Shown: positions 1 through 6,079 of the stretch, piece after piece
Layout of the letters: every line of letters begins with the position of its first letter
Position numbering within the stretch: the first letter of the stretch is position 1
Assembly (NCBI RefSeq): GCF_014161445.1
Contig: NZ_JABBXA010000001.1
Coordinates: 248,001-312,000, forward strand
Length of the DNA stretch: 64,000 bases
Reading direction: 5' to 3'
Source of the DNA: Microbispora sp. H13382
Lineage (GTDB): Bacteria; Actinomycetota; Actinomycetes; Streptosporangiales; Streptosporangiaceae
Program-made: the position numbers and the translations under genes
The notes under the pieces: generated by a model
What the model saw: the letters and a program-made list of their open reading frames with translations, nothing else
What the model was told of the DNA's origin: nothing
Databases searched by the model: none

Positions 1-1
1 G

Positions 2-607
2 CGGATCGCAATTTTAGCAGCGGATCTAGGTGAACTCGACGCTGCTGAAGAGATTGCTTCGCAGATAGTTGATTCTGAAATTTTGGGTAACGTTCTTATT
101 GATATCGCTTATGCGGCTGCATCGCAGCAAGACGACGAAAGAATCGAACGTATTTCGTCTTGGGTCAAGGAGTTTGATGATCGACCTCATGCTATCGTTC
201 GTTTGATAGCGAGGGTTGCGGAGGGATTCCGCTTTGAACTTGCAGAGTCTCTAATCTCGTCTATTGAAGCGGCTGATATACAAGCCTGTGGACTGGCATG
301 CATTGGCCTCGTGAAGAGCCGTGTAGGGCAGCTAGATGAGTCTGTAGAGCTTTTTAGGCGAGGAGAGTTGCTTGCGGAGAGTCTTGCCTCGACGAGCCGG
401 CCTAGGCTTATACGCTTGCTGGTCCTCGGTGCGAGGTTTATAGGCGAGGACGTTGCGCGGGCAATTCTGGTGCGAGCACTTGCTCAAGGGTTGAGCATGA
501 CGTACATCGACTGTGCATTCGAGTTAGATTCGAGTATTGCCCTGTCTCTCGGGGAGAAATTTGGTGAGGGCCTAAGCTGGATTTCTGTTGACCCATCCGC
601 CGCTTAG
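2..607 (+). CDS. C-terminal part of a helical-repeat (TPR-like) protein, 5' end outside window
   Basis: The frame is already open at base 2 and runs to a TAG at 605-607, so only the last ~201 codons are visible; the TTG at 83 is internal. The sequence is a run of short amphipathic helices with recurring A/L-rich pairs (for example AADLGELDAAEEIA and LIARVAEGFRFELAESL). This is the look of the C-terminal repeat array of large actinomycete TPR or STAND-type proteins. Codon use is clearly richer in A/T than everything to the right (many ATT, TTA, GCT, AGA), which suggests recent acquisition or cargo of the integrated element. No catalytic motif is in view. The function is unknown; an N-terminal effector or NTPase domain, if present, lies outside the window. 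Confidence 0.7.
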   Translation, partial: RIAILAADLGELDAAEEIASQIVDSEILGNVLIDIAYAAASQQDDERIERISSWVKEFDDRPHAIVRLIARVAEGFRFELAESLISSIEAADIQACGLACIGLVKSRVGQLDESVELFRRGELLAESLASTSRPRLIRLLVLGARFIGEDVARAILVRALAQGLSMTYIDCAFELDSSIALSLGEKFGEGLSWISVDPSAA

Positions 608-666
608 CTCCGCGGGCAAATACTTATTGCTTCCACTTGTGCCTCGCCCCCGCTGCTCGATTGTTC

Positions 667-776
667 GTGGCCCTTGGTCGGTGTCAACGCCGTCTGTGCG
701 GGTTGGGGGCGGGTTGCGGTGTACGTCGTTGGTGGACGGACACGCGAAGACGGCATTGACACCTCGGTCGGGCCAC
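667..776. repeat. Imperfect 29-bp inverted repeat with ~52-nt spacer
   Basis: The arms are 667-695 and 748-776. The outer 7 bp (GTGGCCC) match perfectly and the inner 16 bp (GGTGTCAAnGCCGTCT) match at 15 positions; the 6 bp between them differ. The repeat sits in the gene-free stretch 608-876, between the AT-rich cargo gene and the element backbone. It could be an insertion boundary, a single-strand origin-like hairpin or a bidirectional terminator; the sequence does not decide. Confidence 0.6.
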
Positions 777-876
777 TGATGTCGGCAGCTATCGGGGGCG
801 GGGGAGAAGTGGTGCGGGGCGTAGAAACAGGTGCGGCCCCGCCCGAGTGAGGGGGGCCGCGTGAGTGCTGGACCGT

Positions 877-1179
877 TTATCGCATCTCGCCGAGCAGCAG
901 GGCATGCCACACCCTGCGGGCCTCCTCGACCGGCCAGCGGTGTGTTTCCTGGACCTTTGGTGTCGGTTCGGCCTGGGTGGTCTTGCGGATGAACGCCTGC
1001 CCGCCGGACTGGAGCAGTTCGTAGACGACGGCCCGGCAGCCGCAGGTCCAAGCGAGAGCTCGCACGCGCCCGACCCCCTCGAACGGCTTATGCCAGACGA
1101 GTTCTACGTGATCTTTCCGGCGCATCTCCCAGTGCGGGCTCAGGCACTCGTCCGGGTCCAGGAGGGTGGCCGCCATCAC
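877..1179 (-). CDS. Small conserved hypothetical protein of the integrated element
   Basis: 100 aa, ATG start at 1179 with a second ATG directly after it. It is rich in Trp, His and Cys (WEMRRKDHVELVWH, then a TCGC motif), with no membrane segment or signal peptide. I recall similar short proteins in actinomycete integrative elements but cannot name a family. It lies 10 nt after the stop of the next gene upstream (1190-1531, same strand), so the two are probably co-transcribed from the operator region near 1600. Function unknown. Confidence 0.55.
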   Translation of the reverse strand: MMAATLLDPDECLSPHWEMRRKDHVELVWHKPFEGVGRVRALAWTCGCRAVVYELLQSGGQAFIRKTTQAEPTPKVQETHRWPVEEARRVWHALLLGEMR

Positions 1180-1189
1180 AGCCGCCGCC

Positions 1190-1531
1190 TTACTGTGCCC
1201 CGCCGTTGGCCCAGCCGACGATCCATCGGACGGCGGACTGTGGCTGGTCGACCGAGGGCAGCGGAACGACGGTCCCGGACTTCGGTAGCTTGATCAGGAA
1301 GCGGCGCGGCTTGTTCTCCTGGTCGATGGTGACCGTCGCAACCTGTCCGCCGAAGCCGTAGACGTCCAGCTCCGCGCCCGCCTTCTCCTGCACCGGGAAC
1401 CCGGTCATCCGCAGGGTGATGTGGCTGATGAAGCGCGTCCGGACCCCTTGGGATCGGAGTAAGTCGCCGAGGGCGGCCAGGATGCCCGCCTGTTGGTTGG
1501 CGGTCCGGTTGCCGTTTGTGATCTGGCGCAT
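1190..1531 (-). CDS. Small hypothetical protein of the integrated element
   Basis: 113 aa from ATG at 1531, preceded by a GGGAGAG ribosome-binding site 3 nt upstream. An in-frame ATG at 1573 would add 14 residues but has no visible Shine-Dalgarno. The N-terminal half looks alpha-helical (AGILAALGDLLRSQG); the C-terminal half looks beta-rich. No recognised domain. It is divergent from the GntR gene at 1663 and shares its upstream region, so it is a likely target of that regulator. The frame is clean, and the overlapping alternative frames look like shadows. Confidence 0.55.
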   Translation of the reverse strand: MRQITNGNRTANQQAGILAALGDLLRSQGVRTRFISHITLRMTGFPVQEKAGAELDVYGFGGQVATVTIDQENKPRRFLIKLPKSGTVVPLPSVDQPQSAVRWIVGWANGGAQ

Positions 1532-1601
1532 GTCTCTCCCGTCTGTCTCGCTGACGGGTTGAGCGTACGCCAACCTTCCTACTGCTTCCTAGTCCCTCTT
1601 A

Positions 1602-1649
1602 TAGGTACCTCTAGGTACCTGTGGTAACGACATGGAACGCTTTCGTTCC
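1602..1649. promoter_or_regulatory. Probable operator: two GGTACC palindromes 10 bp apart plus a GGAACG/CGTTCC hairpin
   Basis: TAGGTACCT occurs at 1602-1610 and again at 1612-1620, placing two palindromic GGTACC cores exactly one helical turn apart. A 6-bp inverted repeat (GGAACG-CTTT-CGTTCC) follows at 1634-1649. The block lies between the divergent starts at 1531 and 1663. It is a natural binding site for the adjacent GntR protein, giving autoregulation and control of the leftward pair. Binding is inferred. Confidence 0.55.
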
Positions 1650-1662
1650 TACTCTTGAGCCC

Positions 1663-1932
1663 GTGATCGAGTTCCGGCCTGACCAGCTCAAATGGGAAGC
1701 CGTCCTCGAAGAGATACGACGGCGTATCCGGACGGGCGAATACCAGGTGGGCCACCCCATCCCTGGTGAACCTCGCATGGCCGAAGAGTTCGGCATCGCC
1801 AAGGGCACCGCACGCCGCGTCATCAACGAACTGCTCAAAGCCGGAGACGTCTACACCGTGCTCGGCAAGGGCACCTTCGTCGCCGACCCCGAGACCGGCG
1901 GCCCGCCCAGGAGAGACACCGAAGACGAGTGA
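1663..1932 (+). CDS. Short GntR-family transcriptional regulator
   Basis: 89 aa if translated from GTG at 1663, where the N-terminus (IEFRPDQLKWEAV) begins as usual in short GntR proteins. A longer GTG start at 1621 would run through the operator hairpin and looks less likely. The protein is essentially one winged helix-turn-helix: recognition region PRMAEEFGIAKGTARRVINELL, then the wing VYTVLGKGTFV. There is no effector-binding domain. Stand-alone GntR proteins of this kind (KorSA-like) control replication and transfer genes in actinomycete plasmids and AICEs; the neighbouring RepSA gene supports that role here. Its target is inferred. Confidence 0.8.
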   Translation: MIEFRPDQLKWEAVLEEIRRRIRTGEYQVGHPIPGEPRMAEEFGIAKGTARRVINELLKAGDVYTVLGKGTFVADPETGGPPRRDTEDE

Positions 1933-1960
1933 AGGCCCCCGAACGAATCCGGGGGCCTTC
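1931..1960 (+). terminator. Rho-independent-type terminator after the GntR gene
   Basis: A perfect 11-bp stem (GAAGGCCCCCG / CGGGGGCCTTC) with an 8-nt loop starts inside the GntR stop codon and is followed by a modestly T-rich tail. It may also stop leftward transcription coming from the rep gene. Confidence 0.75.
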
Positions 1961-2131
1961 TGCCTTCTATCGGTTGTCAGCGAGACGACGGAAGGCGCAC
2001 CAAGCGTAGAGCCCACGGGCCGAGGGCAGTAGCTTTCCACCGTGGCGCCGCCGGCCCAACCGCTTCGCGGCCCTTCGGGTGCCTACGGCATTGCGCCGGC
2101 CGCACCACTCCCGCACCCACGCCCGGCAAGG

Positions 2132-3529
2132 TCACGCTGGCTCTCCCCGTTCGCGGGCGATTCGGCGGGCGGTGGCGATGCGTTGCCGGATCAGCTCGGC
2201 CCACAGGTGTTCGCCGTGCCGGTAGCCGCTTCCAGCGAAGCGCCACTGGCCGACCGTCACCGTCTCCCGCTCATCACGAGGAGGCAGGCCCCGCCGTTCC
2301 CGAGCCCGCTCGGCCTGGTGATCCGCGCGAATCTGACGCAGCGCGCCGAGCGTGGTCGAGTAATGGCGGCTCTTGGTGGAGAAGTGGCCCCGATAGCCGA
2401 GCATGTGCGCCCACTGCCTCAGCGGGATCAGCCGGTAGGCCGGATCGTTCGCCAGGGCGAAGCACGTGTAGATCATGCGCCGGGCATGCTCGGTGACCTC
2501 TAGGCGCGCGACGTCGGCCATCTCCCGGATCGGCCGGTCCACGGTCCCGGCTGACTCGGCCCCCTTCGTCGCGTACTTCGCGATGTAGGCCGCCACCCGC
2601 TGATCCGCGATGCCCTCAAGCGAGGCCGCGACGTAGATGGGGTCTACGTCGAGTTGCGTTCCCCACCGGCCGACGAACGACGGGGCATCGTCCGGCACGG
2701 GAACCGAGACCGCAGCCGCGGTTTCCCGAATGGCGGCCTGGAGCACGGGCACGGTCGCCCAGTCCGGCGGACGATCGGACGGCCCGTCCGGACCGTCGAG
2801 GCGGATCACCGCATGGAAGTGGACCAGGCCCCGCGCCTGATACTCGGCCACCTTGGCGTACGACAGCCGCAGCCGCCGTCGAAGCGCGGCCCGTGAGACG
2901 CCGAGGTGCCGGGCGAAGGCCGCCGGTAGCGCCTGAGTGAAGCGCCGCCACAGCTCCCCGGCATGGGCGTTCCACAGCACCGCGCCCCGGTAGTCGTAGC
3001 AGTCCACACAGATCGGCTGCCCGACCCGTGGGTCATCGTCGGCATGCCGGACCCCGCAGCCTTCCGGCCTGCCGTGCTCACACACCGGGTTGTCCCGCCG
3101 AGGACGGCACGGCAACACCTTGTCACCCTTCATCCGGCGCGCGTGGACCGCGCCGAACGAGGGGGCCGTGAACGTGGCGAACACGCGGGGATGCGCGCTC
3201 ACGTCCTCGGGAACGCCCTTGCCGCCGCGCAGGCCGGACAGGATCAGGTGATAGGTGTCGTCCCGGTAGACCTCCGAGCAGGCCGGGCACCGCGACGCAC
3301 GACGGTTGCCGCACGCGGTCAGCAGGTAGCCCGTCGGCTCGTCGGCCGTCCGGTAGACGTCCAGCACCTCCAACCCGGCATCGAAAGTGATCCGGCGTCC
3401 CTGAAGCCGGATCGGCTGGGCACAGCCGCCCGTCGCGCGCACCATCTCCTGCCACCGGGCGAAGTCCGGCATGGCGGCGCGTTGGGCGGCGGCCAGAACA
3501 TCGGGGGAGAGGGGAGGGAGTTCGCTCAC
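2132..3529 (-). CDS. RepSA-type replication initiator (HUH endonuclease)
   Basis: 465 aa from GTG at 3529. That start overlaps the stop of the upstream small gene (GTGA), implying translational coupling. The sequence resembles the pSAM2 RepSA family. Cysteine pairs that could bind zinc lie around residues 73-84 and 141-177. The metal-binding HUH motif appears as HFH at 237-239 (GLVHFHAVIRLDG), and two candidate nucleophile tyrosines lie at 315 and 319 (AAYIAKYATK). Proteins of this family nick a double-strand origin and start rolling-circle replication of the excised element. It is full length with no disruption, so the element may still be able to replicate. Confidence 0.88.
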   Translation of the reverse strand: MSELPPLSPDVLAAAQRAAMPDFARWQEMVRATGGCAQPIRLQGRRITFDAGLEVLDVYRTADEPTGYLLTACGNRRASRCPACSEVYRDDTYHLILSGLRGGKGVPEDVSAHPRVFATFTAPSFGAVHARRMKGDKVLPCRPRRDNPVCEHGRPEGCGVRHADDDPRVGQPICVDCYDYRGAVLWNAHAGELWRRFTQALPAAFARHLGVSRAALRRRLRLSYAKVAEYQARGLVHFHAVIRLDGPDGPSDRPPDWATVPVLQAAIRETAAAVSVPVPDDAPSFVGRWGTQLDVDPIYVAASLEGIADQRVAAYIAKYATKGAESAGTVDRPIREMADVARLEVTEHARRMIYTCFALANDPAYRLIPLRQWAHMLGYRGHFSTKSRHYSTTLGALRQIRADHQAERARERRGLPPRDERETVTVGQWRFAGSGYRHGEHLWAELIRQRIATARRIARERGEPA

Positions 3530-3705
3530 GCGGCATCCCTCCCGCTGTCGGAGGCGGTGTCGTGCGCGTCGCCGACGTACTCGGCACCCTGGATGGCGGC
3601 GAGCCGCCGCCACTTGTTGACGCCCCACCGGGGCGAGCGTTCGAGCTGCCGCTTGCACCACTCCTCAGCCAGCGCAGCCATTGGACCCAGTTCCTCGGGT
3701 ACCAG
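3526..3705 (-). CDS. Small hypothetical protein upstream of rep
   Basis: A strong Shine-Dalgarno (AAAGGAGG, 3712-3719) lies 6 nt before a CTG at 3705, giving 59 aa. The next ATG (3681) is 24 nt further in and lacks its own site. An upstream ATG at 3759 would also be in frame but has no support. The product has a Trp/Arg-rich helix (EEWCKRQLERSPRWGVNKWRR) and an acidic tail. Its TGA overlaps the rep GTG, so the two form a unit. It could be a small DNA-binding accessory protein; the function is not known. Confidence 0.5.
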   Translation of the reverse strand: MVPEELGPMAALAEEWCKRQLERSPRWGVNKWRRLAAIQGAEYVGDAHDTASDSGRDAA

Positions 3706-3757
3706 CGGAGACCTCCTTTCCTCGTAGGAAGCCCCCTCGCGCGAACCCGGGAAAGAC

Positions 3758-3810
3758 AAAGCACCAGCGCAGAGCAGACCGAAGGCAGGTCTGTAGTGCG
3801 GTGGTGCTTT
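3758..3810. repeat. 53-bp interrupted palindrome upstream of the rep operon
   Basis: Nested perfect arms: AAAGCACCA (3758-3766) with TGGTGCTTT (3802-3810), CGCA with TGCG inside, and AGACC (3776-3780) with GGTCT (3788-3792) around a 7-nt loop. It lies 40 bp upstream of the Shine-Dalgarno of the small gene before rep. Candidates are a replication-origin hairpin for RepSA, a regulatory leader hairpin, or a terminator of transcription coming from the integrase side. Gene-free 3706-4186 also contains a 7-bp stem at 3874-3898 and the tandem repeats at 4100-4139; I see no convincing gene there. Confidence 0.6.
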
Positions 3811-4099
3811 CAGCGAGGCGATATGTGGAGTGTTTATGCGACGGTGAACCGGTGAGCACGTCCAGGGGGCCTACCGCTGGGCCGGGTCCCTCCAGCGGAA
3901 CGGCTTGTGTGTTTTGTTGTTTGCCCGGTGGTTCCCCTGTGCTCGAATTTGTCGCGGCCGGTAGCTCGCTGTTGTGAATGTCTTTCCGCCCTGTCGCGGA
4001 CGGAGCCCTTGCCCTTTCAGATGTACCACCCGGAGAACGTATTTAGCCAGGTCAGCGTTCCGCGCATGGCCCTTTTCGTGACCGGCCACCGTTGTTTGC

Positions 4100-4139
4100 T
4101 GGCGTTCACTGGCGTCCATTGGCGTTCGCTGACGTATGT
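4100..4139. repeat. Four tandem 10-bp units (TGGCGTTCAC-like)
   Basis: Units TGGCGTTCAC, TGGCGTCCAT, TGGCGTTCGC and TGACGTATGT follow each other without gaps, 47 bp past the 3' end of the integrase gene. A one-turn period is typical of iterons or phased protein-binding sites. Possible roles are a Rep or recombination-directionality-factor binding site. The fourth copy is degenerate. Confidence 0.6.
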
Positions 4140-4186
4140 CTGCGTAGGGAGCAGGGGAAGGCAGATGTCACGCCGAGGTAAGGGTG

Positions 4187-5698
4187 TCAGTCTTCCCGCC
4201 AGATGGGTTCGAGCGCGTTCGGGTCGAAGTTGCCCCACGACCCCATGCCCTTGCCCACGGGGTGAACGATCACCGCGTGGAACGCCTCCATGACCATCGC
4301 GCGCTTGGTGCCCATGGAGAGGCCGCCCTGGTCCTCGGGCAGATACCAGCGCCGCCGTATGTCGGCCCCGTCAACGATGCGCCGAGCCCGCTTGCGCTCC
4401 TTGGCCGCCGTGTACGCCTGGCCCTCCCGCCGCAACTCGTTGATCCGCTGCTCAAGCGACGGGACGAGCATGAAGAACAGCTCGTTGCTGATCGTGCGCG
4501 CGTTCCACTGCCGGGTGAGTTCGGCGAGCTGTTCCTTCTTGTCTTTCAGCTCTTGCTCACCGGCCCACGGGACGTCCTCCGTGTCCGCGTCGGGGGACTC
4601 GTCGAGCTTCGCCAGGACCAGCTCGGATATGAACACGTCCACCCTGTCACCGCGCCGCCCGACGCCCCCGCATCCGCCGTCGCTCGGGGCAGGACAGACG
4701 TAGAGGTGAACTCCTCCCCGTGCCGGCCGAACCCGTAGGGGCGCGTTGCAGATGCCGGTCCCATCAGCCTTGGGCTTGCCGCACCGGAGGATGCCCGACA
4801 GGAGATAGCGGTGCTCCCGCTGATCGAAGCGCATGCCCAGGGCCGCGTACTGATCGGCCTTCTCCCGTGAGGTGCGCTCGAAGGCGGCCCGCACGGCAAG
4901 CAATTCATCGGGTGTGATCAGGGCTTCCCACTTGCCCATCACCGGGTCGCCGTCCGCGTCGCGGACCAGCTCACCGTTGATCTCGCGCCACCCGCAGAGC
5001 CGGGGACTGGACAGGGTGGCCCGCAGGGAACGGCGTGACCACTCGTTCCCCCGCGTGGTACGCACCCCGAGCTGCTGCCACTTCATCACGATCGCGCGCA
5101 GGGAGCCCCCGGCGATGATGGCGTCTACCGCCTCGCGCAGCAGCGGCCCCTCTTCGGGATGAATGGTGACGCGATCGGCCAGCCAGCCGAACGGACGAGG
5201 GCCGCCCACCGGTACGCCCTGCTCGGCCCGCGCCCGGTGAGAGCGACGCATACGCCGCTGCATCTTCCGGACTTCCATCTTCGAGATCACGGCCCCGAAC
5301 AGGCCCATGCTCTCGGTGTCCTCGCTGTAGAGGTCCTTCGGCCCGCGCGCGTCGGCGAAGACCCGCCCGTCTCGATAGGTGAAGGCTTCCACGAAGCGCT
5401 CGTAGTCGCCGGGACGGCGTGCCAGCCGGTCCTCAGCGACGATCACCACACCTTCTATAAGTGTCCCGTCCGCGAGGCGTCCGGCCCGGAGCGCCTTGAC
5501 CATCGCCTCGAAGGCGTCGCGTACGACGTTGGCCTTGGCGGCGGACTTGTCGTTGTCGGTGAACTCGTGGACGATCGTCCAGCCGAGCCGCCCGGCCGTC
5601 TGTCGGTTGACCTTGTGCTGATCCTGTACGCCGTGCTCGTCTCCCCGTCCGTCCGACGAGATGCGCGCGTACGAGACGACAGGGACAACCTCTGGCAT
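4187..5698 (-). CDS. Large serine recombinase (integrase of the element)
   Basis: 503 aa, ATG at 5698 with a GAGGAGG site 5 nt upstream. The N-terminal resolvase domain has the catalytic serine at residue 14 in YARISS, and arginines typical of the active site follow (EDRLARR around 90-95). A recombinase domain spans roughly 165-290. A zinc ribbon has cysteines at 306, 317, 335 and 343, and a predicted coiled coil follows (~380-440). This is the layout of phiC31-like large serine integrases, which act on short attB/attP sites without host factors. The gene abuts the truncated chitinase at 5735-5872, as expected for an integrase reading from the attachment junction. No recombination directionality factor is seen in the window. 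Confidence 0.93.
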   Translation of the reverse strand: MPEVVPVVSYARISSDGRGDEHGVQDQHKVNRQTAGRLGWTIVHEFTDNDKSAAKANVVRDAFEAMVKALRAGRLADGTLIEGVVIVAEDRLARRPGDYERFVEAFTYRDGRVFADARGPKDLYSEDTESMGLFGAVISKMEVRKMQRRMRRSHRARAEQGVPVGGPRPFGWLADRVTIHPEEGPLLREAVDAIIAGGSLRAIVMKWQQLGVRTTRGNEWSRRSLRATLSSPRLCGWREINGELVRDADGDPVMGKWEALITPDELLAVRAAFERTSREKADQYAALGMRFDQREHRYLLSGILRCGKPKADGTGICNAPLRVRPARGGVHLYVCPAPSDGGCGGVGRRGDRVDVFISELVLAKLDESPDADTEDVPWAGEQELKDKKEQLAELTRQWNARTISNELFFMLVPSLEQRINELRREGQAYTAAKERKRARRIVDGADIRRRWYLPEDQGGLSMGTKRAMVMEAFHAVIVHPVGKGMGSWGNFDPNALEPIWRED

Positions 5699-5734
5699 GG
5701 GGGCCTCCTCGAAGTTTGCACTCCAAGGAAGGTT

Positions 5735-5872
5735 CTAACCATAGATGCCCCACTGGATGAAGTAGGCCACCCGCTTGTAGCGGTCTCCGCCGCCGGTGGT
5801 GGCCTGGGCCGCTGACGGCGCGAGCCCGGCCGCCAGGGTGGCGGCGACCGCCGCGGCGAGGGTCCTTCTCAT
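5735..5872 (-). pseudogene. Truncated secreted GH18 chitinase (first 45 codons), interrupted by the element
   Basis: ATG at 5872 with GGAGG upstream. The 45 codons encode a signal peptide (MRRTLAAAVAATLAAGLAP) and then YKRVAYFIQWGIYG, the first strand of a GH18 (chitinase 18) barrel, which in intact proteins continues with R/D and a long domain. Here a TAG follows at once, and the next 36 bases lead into the serine integrase gene. The natural reading is that the element inserted at or near GGCATCTATGG in the chitinase gene, so this is one hybrid attachment site. The family assignment rests on a short but characteristic N-terminus. Confidence 0.75.
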
Positions 5873-5901
5873 GAGCACGCCGGCCTCCGAGCGCTTTTTA
5901 T

Positions 5902-5914
5902 AGGAAAGTTTCCT
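5902..5914. promoter_or_regulatory. Palindrome AGGAAAGTTTCCT upstream of the truncated chitinase
   Basis: A 13-bp perfect palindrome centred 36 bp upstream of the chitinase ATG, next to an AT-rich TATAAAAA stretch that could hold promoter elements. Related GAAAnTTTC motifs are operators of LacI-type regulators of polysaccharide-degrading genes in actinomycetes. Assignment to any particular regulator is a guess. Confidence 0.4.
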
Positions 5915-6079
5915 GTAAATTGTCGCGATCGTAGACCCCGGTGATCAGGGCGTCAATGGCAGCGCCCGGGTGACGGCGGAGGGGAGACCGGGCTGGAGGC
6001 CGGCGCCGCGCGGCGCGACCGCGCCGCCACGGCGGCATCCGCACCCCCGTCCGGGCGCTGCCGGGCGAGCGGTGACGGA

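Noticed and set aside
572..1051. Leftward 159-codon open frame
   Set aside because: Arg/Pro-rich shadow frame overlapping the small gene at 877-1179 and the long inverted repeat; not a credible protein.
1621..1662. Longer GTG start for the GntR protein
   Set aside because: It would translate through the operator hairpin and adds residues not typical of the family.
3871..4238. Leftward open frames of 73-82 codons between integrase and rep (possible excisionase)
   Set aside because: No ribosome site, no helix-turn-helix pattern and no recognisable coding bias; a directionality factor could not be supported.
5699..5740. Exact attachment-site core
   Set aside because: Only one junction is in the window, so the crossover point cannot be fixed; left as an inference in the chitinase entry.
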